Origin: an uncultured Holophagaceae bacterium
GTDB taxonomy: Bacteria > Acidobacteriota > Holophagae > Holophagales > Holophagaceae
Assembly: GCA_903913215.1 (NCBI GenBank)
Contig: CAIWKE010000036.1
Location: 1-64,000, forward strand
Direction: 5' to 3'
Length of the DNA stretch: 64,000 nt
Positions 43,046 to 54,499 of this stretch are shown here, one piece after another. The position numbers were made by a program, and so were the translations under genes. Under the pieces are notes generated by a model. It saw nothing but the letters and a program-made list of their open reading frames with translations, was not told the origin of the DNA and made no database searches. The first letter of the stretch is position 1. The number at the start of each line of letters is the position of its first letter.

Positions 43046-44371
43046 ATGCGCCGTGCTCTGCTGCTCTCCCTGCTTTGCGTTCCGGCCCTGGTGGCTCAAG
43101 TGCCTGCCAGTCCCGTCGGCGATTGGAACGGTACCATCCAGACCCCGGGCCCGGGGTTGAAGATCCAGATCACACTGGAGGCCAAGGTCGGTGCCTGGGC
43201 GGGCCGCATTTCCATTCCGACTCAAGGGGTCAAGGACCTGCCCCTGGGCGATATCCAGGTGGCCGAGGGTTCACTGGCCTTCGCGCTGACGGGGATTCCG
43301 GGTGACCCCCGATTCAAGGGGCGTCGGCAGGCGGATGGCTCCTATGCGGGCCAGTTCACCCAGGGTGGGCAGAGCATCGCCTGCGCCTTCCAGCGTGCCG
43401 AGGCCGGGTCTGCGCCCACGTCTGCACCGGAGCCCTCCAGATCTGGGCCCGGGGACCGGGACTTGGCCTTCCCGGGCTTCAACGCCTTCCCCCTCAAGGG
43501 CAGTGTGCGGGCCGGGAAGACCAGCCCCTACTTCGCCGTGCAGGTGGCTGGCTCGGGCCCCACGGACCGCAACTGGTCCAACCCCCTCATCCCCGTGCCC
43601 AGCCACGGTGGACGGGACCTGGCCCTCTGGCTGCAAGAGCAGGGCCTGGGCTCTCTGCGCTACGACAAGCGCTTCATCGGGTCCGTGGATCCCAAGCTGG
43701 ACATCTCCCTGGATGCGCAGCTAGGCGATGTGAAGGGAGCCCTGAAGGCGGCTCGCCTGGTTCCGGAAGCCAGGGGGAAGAAGCTGCTCCTGGTGGGCCA
43801 CAGCGAAGGTGCACTGCTGGCCCTGCTGGCGGCTGGCGACGCGGATGCGGCCCTGCTCCTGGCCATGCCGGGCATGAGCATGGGCAAGCTCATCGTGGCC
43901 CAGGTGAAGGCCAGCCTGGACGCGGCCAATGCCCCAGCGGACGTGGCCAAGCTGAACCTGGACTTCCTGGAGGACACCCTGGGTGCCATCCGCAAGCACG
44001 CCTCCCTGCCCGGGGCGGCCGCGGGCGTGGCACCGGGCGTGGTGGGCCTCGCCAAGGCCCTGGGCCGACCAGAGAGCCTCACCTTCGTGCGTGACTTGCT
44101 GGACCTGGATCCCTGGGGCGCGGCCCAGCGCCTGACCATCCCCTGCGCCGTGGTCTGGGGCGACCGGGACATCCAGACCTGGCGGCCCGCCACGCTGCCC
44201 GCGGAGTTCAAAGGCGCGGTGCTGGAAATCGCCGGGGCCAACCACCTACTCAAGCGCGAACCCCGCAGCCGCGCCGAGCTCTCCGGGCAGACCGCCATGA
44301 GCGCCTACGGGGATGACACCCCCCTGGCGGACCTGGCCCCCCTGGCGCTGTGGCTTAGGCTGCTCAAGTAG
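43046..44371 (+). CDS. Secreted alpha/beta-hydrolase with N-terminal beta domain
   Basis: 441 residues from ATG 43046. A signal peptide (LLLSLLCVPALVAQ) precedes a beta-rich domain of about 110 residues starting PVGDWNGTI, as in DUF3887/lipocalin-like additions to such hydrolases, then the hydrolase: nucleophile Ser in LVGHSEGALLALLAAG, Asp in WGDRDIQ, His in GANHLLK. Probably periplasmic. Follows sdpI by 17 nt, so may share its transcript. Confidence 0.82.
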   Translation: MRRALLLSLLCVPALVAQVPASPVGDWNGTIQTPGPGLKIQITLEAKVGAWAGRISIPTQGVKDLPLGDIQVAEGSLAFALTGIPGDPRFKGRRQADGSYAGQFTQGGQSIACAFQRAEAGSAPTSAPEPSRSGPGDRDLAFPGFNAFPLKGSVRAGKTSPYFAVQVAGSGPTDRNWSNPLIPVPSHGGRDLALWLQEQGLGSLRYDKRFIGSVDPKLDISLDAQLGDVKGALKAARLVPEARGKKLLLVGHSEGALLALLAAGDADAALLLAMPGMSMGKLIVAQVKASLDAANAPADVAKLNLDFLEDTLGAIRKHASLPGAAAGVAPGVVGLAKALGRPESLTFVRDLLDLDPWGAAQRLTIPCAVVWGDRDIQTWRPATLPAEFKGAVLEIAGANHLLKREPRSRAELSGQTAMSAYGDDTPLADLAPLALWLRLLK

Positions 44372-44412
44372 AGCCGGGACTGGGGAATCGGCTGGCTTTC
44401 TGCAAAAACTCA

Positions 44413-44504
44413 TTGGCCGGGGATCTGCGGGGATGGACGGGGATGAAAAGCAGACTTGGGAATGGCCGAATCCCATCCCCGTCATCCCCGTCTATTCCCG
44501 GCAA
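44413..44504. repeat. Family 2 intergenic palindrome
   Basis: The left arm (44413-44445) reads ttggccgggg...gacggggatg and the right arm (44474-44504) catccccgtc...cccggcaa; they are complementary over about 30 nt with small gaps. It occupies the gene-free gap 44372-44670 upstream of fabG, otherwise without features I recognise. Confidence 0.8.
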
Positions 44505-44670
44505 ATTGCATTTCTCTTTTTTACGTTTGGGGGCGGTCCACTGTCGGAAGGTGGGAGGGCCTAGGTTAGGCTGACAGGCTAGAACCCCAGCGGGACTACC
44601 TGCAGTACGAGCTCGGGCGTCAGAGCTCCCCTGGGCGGCTAGACTGGACCTTCATCCCTTTGGAGGTCCC

Positions 44671-45417
44671 ATGTTCCGTCTTGACGGCAAGATCGCCCTC
44701 GTCACCGGCGCCAGCCAGGGCATCGGCGAGGCCATCGCCAAGCAGCTGGCGGCCCAGGGGGCCACGGTGGTCTGCGCGGCGCGGACCCTGGCCAAGCTGC
44801 AGCTGGTGGCGGACGCCATCACAGCGGCGGGTGGCAAGTCGGATGTACTCGAGGCGGACCTCAGTGACGGTGCCTCCGTGCGCAGCGCCATCGCCACCAC
44901 CATTGAGCGCCACGGGGCCCTCCACATCCTCGTGAACAATGCCGGCATAACCCGCGACAAGCTGCTCATCCAGATGAAGGAGGAGGACTGGGACGCCGTG
45001 GTGGACACCAACCTCAAGGGCGCCTGGACGGCCATCCAGGCGGCTACCAAGCCCATGATGAAGCAGCGCTGGGGGCGCATCATCAACATCGCGTCTGTGG
45101 TGGGCCAGATGGGCAATCCGGGCCAGTCCAACTACGTGGCCGCCAAGGCCGGGCTCATCGGCCTCACCAAATCCGTGGCGCGGGAGCTGGCCAGCCGCAA
45201 CGTGACCGCCAACGCTGTCACCCCCGGCTACATCGAGACCGCCATGACTTCGGGCCTTTCGGAAGATGTGAAGACCGAGTTCACCAAGCAGATCCCCCTG
45301 GGCCGCATGGGCACCCCCGCCGATATCGCCGCCGCCGTGGTCTTCCTGGCCAGTGACGAGGCCAGCTACATCACGGGCCAGATTCTCAGCGTCAACGGCG
45401 GCATGCTGATGCCCTGA
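44671..45417 (+). CDS. fabG: 3-oxoacyl-[ACP] reductase FabG
   Basis: 248 residues, SDR fold. TGASQGIGEAIA (NADP site), NNAG, INIASVVGQMGNPGQSNYVAAKAG with the Ser-Tyr-Lys catalytic set, and PGYIETAMT closely match FabG. GGAGG precedes the ATG. The next gene starts in its stop (TGATG). Confidence 0.92.
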   Translation: MFRLDGKIALVTGASQGIGEAIAKQLAAQGATVVCAARTLAKLQLVADAITAAGGKSDVLEADLSDGASVRSAIATTIERHGALHILVNNAGITRDKLLIQMKEEDWDAVVDTNLKGAWTAIQAATKPMMKQRWGRIINIASVVGQMGNPGQSNYVAAKAGLIGLTKSVARELASRNVTANAVTPGYIETAMTSGLSEDVKTEFTKQIPLGRMGTPADIAAAVVFLASDEASYITGQILSVNGGMLMP

Positions 45418-47342
45418 TGATCGCGAAGCTGCAGGACCTCCTCCGCCGCGCCTGGGCAGCCTTCCGCTTCGGGCGTCACTGGCCATGGGCAGCCTTCCTG
45501 CTGGGCCTTGCCCTTCTGGTCCTGGGGCACGGTTCCGGCTGCCTGGGCAGCGGGCTGGTCTGGTCAGGTGGCCTGGTCCTGGGCTGGCGCCTGCTGCGCT
45601 GGATCTGGCAGCGCCTGCTGTTCCGAGTCTCTCGGCGCCTCTGGGTCATCCTGGCGCTGCTCTCCGTGCTGCCCGTGGTGGGCCTTTCCCTCACCCTCCT
45701 CGGCTTCGCCTGGTTGGGTCTGGGCGCCCAGGTGAGCCGCTCCACCCAGCAGTCCCTCGGGGCCTGGGAGGAGGCTCTCAAGGTGGCCAACCAGGAGCCC
45801 ACGGATGCCGGGGCCCTGCTGGCCCTGCGCACCTACGGCGGCGCGTGGATCGAGCACCGCCCGGCCCTGCCCGAGGGCATCGCCCCCACTTTCCTGGGCA
45901 TGGTCTGGGCGGAGTCCCAGGAGGCCGGCGCCCCCAGGGACATCTTCCTGCGGACCCTGCGCCGGGAGCCCCAGGGCTACCGCATCCTCTCCCTCAACCT
46001 GGGCATTCTCGGGGATCGGGCCCAGGCCCTGGCCGGGGGCCAGGTTCTGTTCCAGCTGAGCCCTCGCCAGGGGGGCGCGAAGGGCGAGGGCAAGCTGAAG
46101 GTCCGGGCCGCAGGTCAGGGCGTGGGTGCTGAGGCGCCCATCCTGGAAAGCCAGGGCGAGGTCCTGGCCACCTGGACCAAGGGCAAGGCCCTGCAGGGCG
46201 ACGCCCTCTTCGCGCCCTTCGGCCTGCCCCCCCTGGCCTTCCCGCTCACGGACTGGGCCACAGGCCGCGCCCTGGTGCTCACGGCCACACCGGAGACCAA
46301 CCTCTACGCCCTCTTCGCGGGCTACCGCGCCCATGAACACCAGGGCCTCTCCCTGGGCACCGTGAAGGCCATCATCATCCTCAGCCTGGTGCTGCTGGGC
46401 CTGGCCGCGGCGCAGCTGCTGTCCACCCTGCTGGGGGTGAGCCTGGCCTGGTCCCTGGGCCGGGCCGTGAACGACCTCCATCGGGGCGTTCAGCGCCTGG
46501 CCCTGGGCGATTTCACGGCGCGCATCCGGCCCCGGGGACGGGATCAGGTGGCCCAGCTTTCCGTGGCCTTCAACGACATGGCGGCCCGCCTGCAGACGGC
46601 TGCAACCGAGCGGGAGGAGCGGCTGCGCATGGAGGAGGAGCTGCGCGTGGCGCGGGAGGTGCAGATGCGCCTGCTGCCCGATCTCGAGGCCCTCAAGATG
46701 CCCTCGGTGCGGGCCACCATCCTGCCGGCCCTGGAAGTTGCCGGGGACTACTACGACCTCTTCCCCCTGCTGGACGGCAGCCTGGCTTTCCTCATCTCCG
46801 ATGTGAGCGGCAAGGGCACCAGCGCCGCCTTCTACGCGGCGGAAACCAAGGGCGTGCTCTCGGCCCTGGACAAGCAGGCCCTGGATCCCCGGGAGGTGGC
46901 TTCGCGGCTCAACGCGATCTGGTGCGAGGGGCACGGGAGGAAGCTCTTCCTCACCCTGGCCTACGGCACCTTCCACCCCCGCACGGGCCGCTTCGCCTTC
47001 GTGCGGGCGGGCCATCCTCCGGCCTTCCACCGCCGCGCCGATGGCAGCGTCCTGCGCCTCCAGCCCCGGGGCCTGGGCGTGGGCCTCAGCGCCGACCGCT
47101 TCCTGGATTCCCTGGAGGTCTGCGAAGGCAACCTCGAGCCCGGGGAGAGCCTCATCTTCTTCACGGACGGCCTCAGCGAGGCCCAGGCCCCGGATGGTTC
47201 CTTCTACAGAGAGGCGCGCCTGGAAGCCCTGCTGGCCCGGCCCACCGAAGACCTGCAGGCCATGATCCTGGCCGACGTGGTGGCCTTCACCCAGGGACAG
47301 CCTTTTGCGGATGACCTCACCCTGCTGATCCTCAGCCGCTGA
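45417..47342 (+). CDS. Membrane HAMP-PP2C (RsbU-type) serine phosphatase
   Basis: 641 residues. Paired N-terminal helices (about 23-55 and 73-100), a long extracytoplasmic region (about 100-310), another helix (about 316-345), a HAMP segment (RAVNDLHRGVQRLALGDF), a coiled coil and a SpoIIE-type phosphatase with AGDYYDLF, ISDVSGKG and ADDLTLLILS. It should dephosphorylate a STAS antagonist in response to an outside signal. It is coupled to fabG by a TGATG overlap, an odd partner. Confidence 0.88.
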   Translation: MIAKLQDLLRRAWAAFRFGRHWPWAAFLLGLALLVLGHGSGCLGSGLVWSGGLVLGWRLLRWIWQRLLFRVSRRLWVILALLSVLPVVGLSLTLLGFAWLGLGAQVSRSTQQSLGAWEEALKVANQEPTDAGALLALRTYGGAWIEHRPALPEGIAPTFLGMVWAESQEAGAPRDIFLRTLRREPQGYRILSLNLGILGDRAQALAGGQVLFQLSPRQGGAKGEGKLKVRAAGQGVGAEAPILESQGEVLATWTKGKALQGDALFAPFGLPPLAFPLTDWATGRALVLTATPETNLYALFAGYRAHEHQGLSLGTVKAIIILSLVLLGLAAAQLLSTLLGVSLAWSLGRAVNDLHRGVQRLALGDFTARIRPRGRDQVAQLSVAFNDMAARLQTAATEREERLRMEEELRVAREVQMRLLPDLEALKMPSVRATILPALEVAGDYYDLFPLLDGSLAFLISDVSGKGTSAAFYAAETKGVLSALDKQALDPREVASRLNAIWCEGHGRKLFLTLAYGTFHPRTGRFAFVRAGHPPAFHRRADGSVLRLQPRGLGVGLSADRFLDSLEVCEGNLEPGESLIFFTDGLSEAQAPDGSFYREARLEALLARPTEDLQAMILADVVAFTQGQPFADDLTLLILSR

Positions 47343-47358
47343 GGGCGTTCAGAAAAAA

Positions 47359-47393
47359 AGAAACCACTAAAGGCGTGAAAAGGGCGCGAAAGC
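47359..47393. repeat. Family 1 repeat, single arm
   Basis: aaaccactaaaggcgtgaaa followed by agggcgcgaaag, the same periodic design as 50374. No complementary arm is seen. Confidence 0.45.
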
Positions 47394-47419
47394 AAAATTG
47401 CAAAGCGAACTGATTTTTT

Positions 47420-47496
47420 GCCGGGGATTCGCGGGGATGAGAAACGGGCCTACATCCGCCTCCTCCCATCCCCGTCCATCACCGCCCATCCCCGGC
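47420..47496. repeat. Family 2 intergenic palindrome between convergent genes
   Basis: Left arm GCCGGGGATTCGCGGGGATG (from 47420), right arm CATCCCCGTCCATCACCGCC then CATCCCCGGC (47467-47496). It lies between the convergent phosphatase and kinase genes. Confidence 0.75.
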
Positions 47497-47546
47497 CTAA
47501 TTCATTTACCTGGTGCTTCAACCCCCCTGCTAAAACACGGGCTGTC

Positions 47547-50336
47547 TCAGCGCAGGGCTTCCTTCAGCTCGCGCACGATCTCCGGGGCCTGGACCTTGGC
47601 GCTGGCGAGGGCCTTGGTGAAGAGGGCCGTGGCCTCGGGGCCGCGCCCCTCGCCCCGGGCCAGCCAGGCCTGGGCCCGCAGGATGTAGGGCGACTCCTCG
47701 GTGGAGAGGGCCTGGCTGCGCTCCATCAGATTGCGGGCCGGGGTCCGGTGACCCTCGCGGGCATGGCATTCCGCCGCACCGGCCAGACAGTAGGCTTCCA
47801 TAACCGAATCCTTGAGCTCCTCATGGACACTGAAGGACTGGAGGTAATAGGAGCGGGCTGCTTCGAAGCGGCCCGCGCTGCGGGCCAACTCGCCCAGGTT
47901 GTACAAAGCCAGGGCCTCCATGGGGCGCAGCGAGGCTTTCCGGGCCAGGTCCAGGTACTGGTGGACCAGCGCCTCGGCTCGGTCGATGTCACCCCGGGAC
48001 TGGTACACCGAAGCCAGGCCCATGAGGGTGTAGACGAGGCCGTTCTGGTCGCCGATGACCTCGCGCAGGGACTTGGCCTTCTTGAAGAGCTCCTCGGCCC
48101 TGTCCAGGCCGCCCTCCTGAGCCAAGGCCAGGTCCCCGAGGTTGTTGGTGATGACGGACTCACTCCATTTGTCGCCATTGCTGCGGACCACCTCCAGCGC
48201 CTCCAAATAGTGGCTTTCAGCGCCCTTGAGGTTCCCCCGCTCTCGTTCCACCACGGCCAGGTCAATGAGCACCATGGAACTCCCAACCCGGTCCTCCACG
48301 GACTGGAAGCCTGAGAGGGCAAGCTTGTACTCGGCCTCGGCCTCGGGCAGCCGGTGGCGGCGCTGGAGATTCACGCCCAGGGTCGTGTGGATGCCGGCCT
48401 CGCTGGCGGCGCCCAGGGTGCGGGCGAGGGTCAGAGCCTCCTGGGTGGCGCGGTCCGCAGCCTCCCACTGACCCCGGCTTCCGAGGCGGATGGCCAGCAG
48501 GTGGAGGGCCGTCAGCTCGGCCTGGCGGTTGCCCTGGGCCCGGGCGGCCCAGCGGGCCCACTGGATCACGGGCTCCGACGGGGCGTCCGCCAACCGCTCC
48601 AGGCAGCGGGCATAGGCCAGGATGGCGGGCACGTAGTCTGGAGCAGCCATGGCCACGGCCTGGAAGGCCGGAGCGGCCTCCTTGAAGGCGCCGTGGTCCA
48701 GCAACTCCCGGCCCCGGGCATAGGCCTCCAGCAGGGCAGGGGGCACGCCGGTCCGGGCGCGGTTGTGGGAGCCAAAAGGATCCGTGGCCCGGAGCAGGTC
48801 TCCGGCGGCCTTCATCACCAAGGCCTGGATCGCCTCCCCCTGGATCGGCTCCCGGGCTTCTCCGGCTTGGCGCAGCTTGCCTGTGGCGTCCTTGAGCTCG
48901 TAGTGGAGGACCACCATGTTGTCCTTGTCCCTCGTGAGGCTGCCCCGCAGCAGCAGCTTGGAGCCCAGGGCTGAGGCTAGGCGGACCTGATCCGCGGGGC
49001 TGAGGGCCGCCCCCGGCGGCAAGTGGAGTGCCGCTTGGGCCTTGGCCATGGTGTCAGCGTCCAGGGGCGAGAGCTTGGTGCTCTCCCGCAGGGCGGACTC
49101 CAGCATCTCAGGCAGGATGATCCGGGCGATGGTGTCCAGCTTTGGATCACCTGTGCCATTCACGATGGGGAACACAGCCACCCGGGCGGGCCGCTTCTTG
49201 GTGAGGTCCGAAATGACGCCCCGGCTCAGAAGCCAGTTGGTTCCGCCGGCCAGGAGCAGGGCACTGAGGACGCTGATCGAGACCCAGCGCAGGAGGCTGT
49301 GGGGCTTCAGCAGGCGTTCCAGGGTTTCGGAGACTTTGGAACTGGTGGGGCGCTTGAAGGGATGGGTCTCCAACATGCCCTTCAGGAGTTCTGCAGTGCC
49401 TGAGGGCAGGCCCCGGACCTTCAGCTCACTTCGCTTGCCTTCGAGGATGGCCCGCATGCGGGATCGGTCCTCGCCGGGATAGGGATGCTCGCCGGAAAGC
49501 AGCTCCCAGGCCACGATGCCCAGGGAGAAGATGTCGCTGGAGGAGCCCGCTGCCTGGCCCTGCAACTGCTCTGGCGAGGCATAGCGGGGACTGCCCATGA
49601 AGGTGCCCACCTGAGTGAGCCGGTCCCAGGTGTGGCGGGAACTCGCCTGGGAATCGACAGGTCCCCTGGTCACATTCTTGGATTGTGCTGTGAGCTGGTC
49701 CCCCAGTTCCTGGGACTTTTCGGCTTCATCCAGGGCCTGGAGCAGGGCGAAGTTCGGCACCCCCCCGGCGGGGGCCGTGCCGGACTCTGGGAGGCCACGG
49801 GGATCCACCAGACGGGCCAGGCCGAAGTCCAGGACCTTCACCAGTAGCCGCCGCCCACCCTGGGCAGGCACCACCATGATGTTGCCGGGCTTGAGGTCCC
49901 GGTGCACGATGCCCTTGGCATGGGCGATCTCCAGGGCCTGGGCCACCCCCTGGAGCACGTAGAGCTTGTCCTTGAGTTGCAGGGTCGGTGCGGCCTGGTC
50001 GAGGGTCAGGCCCTCCACCAATTCCATGGCGATGAAGGAGCCTTCGGGTGCATCCACCCAGTCATGGACCTGGCAGACATTGGGGTGGTTCAGTTGGGCC
50101 AGGACCAGGGCCTCCCGGCGGAAGCGCTCCAGCGAGCCCGGATCGCAGGCTTCCCGGGGGTGCAGGGCCTTGAGTGCCACGCTGCGCTCCAAGGTCGGAT
50201 CCCAGGCCTTGTACACCTCGCCCATGCCCCCTCGCCCCAGCAGCGCTTCCACCTGGAAGCGGCCCACGAGGGTGCCGGGTTCCAGGACCCGCAGGGCAGG
50301 GCCGGGAACGGCGGGATTTTGCGGCGTGTCGGACAT
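47547..50336 (-). CDS. Ser/Thr protein kinase (PknB-type) with transmembrane segment and TPR domain
   Basis: 929 residues. Kinase domain (about 25-340): GRGGMGEVYKAWD loop, VALKAL Lys, HRDLKPGNIM near 144, DFGLARL near 167, and a GSPRYASPEQLQG activation segment. One helix (about 347-369) leads to a TolB/CsgG-like segment (RVAVFPIVNGTGDPKLDTIA) and then a run of TPR repeats (about 560-929). Such kinase-TPR proteins are numerous in Acidobacteriota and Myxococcota. Substrate unknown. Confidence 0.9.
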   Translation of the reverse strand: MSDTPQNPAVPGPALRVLEPGTLVGRFQVEALLGRGGMGEVYKAWDPTLERSVALKALHPREACDPGSLERFRREALVLAQLNHPNVCQVHDWVDAPEGSFIAMELVEGLTLDQAAPTLQLKDKLYVLQGVAQALEIAHAKGIVHRDLKPGNIMVVPAQGGRRLLVKVLDFGLARLVDPRGLPESGTAPAGGVPNFALLQALDEAEKSQELGDQLTAQSKNVTRGPVDSQASSRHTWDRLTQVGTFMGSPRYASPEQLQGQAAGSSSDIFSLGIVAWELLSGEHPYPGEDRSRMRAILEGKRSELKVRGLPSGTAELLKGMLETHPFKRPTSSKVSETLERLLKPHSLLRWVSISVLSALLLAGGTNWLLSRGVISDLTKKRPARVAVFPIVNGTGDPKLDTIARIILPEMLESALRESTKLSPLDADTMAKAQAALHLPPGAALSPADQVRLASALGSKLLLRGSLTRDKDNMVVLHYELKDATGKLRQAGEAREPIQGEAIQALVMKAAGDLLRATDPFGSHNRARTGVPPALLEAYARGRELLDHGAFKEAAPAFQAVAMAAPDYVPAILAYARCLERLADAPSEPVIQWARWAARAQGNRQAELTALHLLAIRLGSRGQWEAADRATQEALTLARTLGAASEAGIHTTLGVNLQRRHRLPEAEAEYKLALSGFQSVEDRVGSSMVLIDLAVVERERGNLKGAESHYLEALEVVRSNGDKWSESVITNNLGDLALAQEGGLDRAEELFKKAKSLREVIGDQNGLVYTLMGLASVYQSRGDIDRAEALVHQYLDLARKASLRPMEALALYNLGELARSAGRFEAARSYYLQSFSVHEELKDSVMEAYCLAGAAECHAREGHRTPARNLMERSQALSTEESPYILRAQAWLARGEGRGPEATALFTKALASAKVQAPEIVRELKEALR

Positions 50337-50373
50337 GTGCCACTAGGATGGCACATCTTCTTACCGGAATTGG

Positions 50374-50403
50374 AACCGCGAAACACGCGAAAGGGCGCGA
50401 AGG
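50374..50403. repeat. Family 1 repeat, single arm
   Basis: aaccgcgaaacacgcgaaag then ggcgcgaagg, unit period 8-10 nt. It lies in the 86-nt gap between the hybrid kinase and Ser/Thr kinase genes. No partner arm. Confidence 0.45.
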
Positions 50404-50422
50404 GGATTCTGCTGCAAAGGGC

Positions 50423-53044
<2,622 letters not shown>

Positions 53045-53068
53045 GGGAGGCAGTGGTCCTGAATTTCC

Positions 53069-54379
53069 CTAGTCCAGCTTGGCTTTTCGCTCCCCGTCCT
53101 TCCAGCGCAGCCGCAGTTCGGCGCCGCTGGGGAGGGCCTGGGCGCGGGTCACGGGCCGCCCATCGGGGCCCAGGGCCAGCACGAAGCCACGCTGCAGGGG
53201 CCCCGTGGGGTCCAGGCCCTGGAGCCGCTCAGCCAGCACCGCCAGGCGCTGACCCCGGGCCTGGATGGCCTTCTGCAGCAGGGGGGCCAGGTGGCGTTGG
53301 GCCTCCCGCACCCGGGACAGATCCTCCTCGCGAGCGGCCCGGCGGCTCGCCTGGGCCAGACGCTGGCGCAGCAGAGCCAGGCGGGCGGCGGCCCCATCCA
53401 GGCCCCGGCTGGGGTGGGCCAGGGCCAGGCGCTGGCCCAAGCTCGCCAGGCGCGAGGCGGGTCCAGACAGGGGCTGGGCCCGCTGCAGGCCGTGGTCGAC
53501 CAGGAGGTTCAGGGTGGTCTCGAGGCCCCGCAGCCGCCAGGCGGCCTTGGCCTGAAGGGCCTCGGTGCGGCGCCGCAGCTCGGCGCCCAGGGCGGCCCGG
53601 TCCGGGGTGGCCAGTTCTGCGGCCTGGCTGGGGGTGGCGGCGCGGTGATCCGCAGCCAGGTCCACCAGGGTGGTGTCGATCTCATGGCCCACACCGGTGA
53701 TGACGGGCACTCGGCACTCAGCCACGGCGCGCACCAACTCTGGATCGTTGAAGGCCCACAGGTCCTCCAGGCTGCCGCCGCCCCGCACCAGCAGGATGGC
53801 CTCGCAGCCCCAGTGCTCGTCCTGTAGTTCCTGGAGGGCCAGAAGGGTCTCGGGCACACAGCGCTCCCCCTGAGCCGCGGCCGGGGCCAGGAGCAGGTGA
53901 ATGCCCGGGGCGCGGCGGCCCGTGACCTCCAGTACATCGCGCAGGGCGGCGCCGCCCAGGGCGGCCACGATGCCCAGGCGCCGGGGAAACCGGGGCAGGG
54001 GGCGCTTGGGCCGGTCAAAGAGGCCCTGGGCCCGGAGGTCCGCCTCCAGGAGTCGCAGGCGGGCCTGGAGGTCCCCGGTGCCCGCGGGTTCGCAGTGGGT
54101 GACGGCCAGGCTGAGGGTGCCCCCTAGCACGTAGACGTTGAGGCTGCCTTTGAGCACCACGCGCTGACCATCGGCTGGGCGGTGCTGGAGGAAGCGCTGC
54201 TGGCTGGCCCATACCGCGCAGGAGAGGGTGGCCCCCTCATCTTTGACGGTGAAGTACCAGTGCTTGCCTGAGCCCCGGAAGTTGGAGACCTCCCCCACCA
54301 CGCAGACCGCCGAGAAGGGCGGTTCCAGGCGGGCTTTGACCTGTTCCAGCAGGCGCTTGACGGAGAGGGGGGCATCCAT
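53069..54379 (-). CDS. xseA: Exodeoxyribonuclease VII large subunit
   Basis: 436 residues. The N-terminal OB fold (VGEVSNFRGSGKHWYFTVKD) and catalytic core (VRGGGSLEDLWAFNDPELVR, ITGVGHEIDTTLVDLAADHRAATP) are characteristic, followed by a long Ala/Arg/Leu-rich coiled coil. Degrades single-stranded DNA with the XseB subunit, whose gene is not in this window. The hybrid kinase starts 24 nt downstream. Confidence 0.96.
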   Translation of the reverse strand: MDAPLSVKRLLEQVKARLEPPFSAVCVVGEVSNFRGSGKHWYFTVKDEGATLSCAVWASQQRFLQHRPADGQRVVLKGSLNVYVLGGTLSLAVTHCEPAGTGDLQARLRLLEADLRAQGLFDRPKRPLPRFPRRLGIVAALGGAALRDVLEVTGRRAPGIHLLLAPAAAQGERCVPETLLALQELQDEHWGCEAILLVRGGGSLEDLWAFNDPELVRAVAECRVPVITGVGHEIDTTLVDLAADHRAATPSQAAELATPDRAALGAELRRRTEALQAKAAWRLRGLETTLNLLVDHGLQRAQPLSGPASRLASLGQRLALAHPSRGLDGAAARLALLRQRLAQASRRAAREEDLSRVREAQRHLAPLLQKAIQARGQRLAVLAERLQGLDPTGPLQRGFVLALGPDGRPVTRAQALPSGAELRLRWKDGERKAKLD

Positions 54380-54499
54380 CCCTGCATCTTCCCATGGTCC
54401 AGCCGACCTGGGCCCTGCGGGGAGTGTGTCGGCTTCTCATTGAAGCGCCGGTCCGTGCCGATTCTTAACCATCTCGTCAAATTTACTTGCGGAGGCAGC

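Noticed and set aside
54438-54464. Sigma-28 (FliA) promoter for the chemoreceptor, from GCCGATTC
   Set aside because: No TAAA-like -35 at 15-nt spacing; single half-site only.
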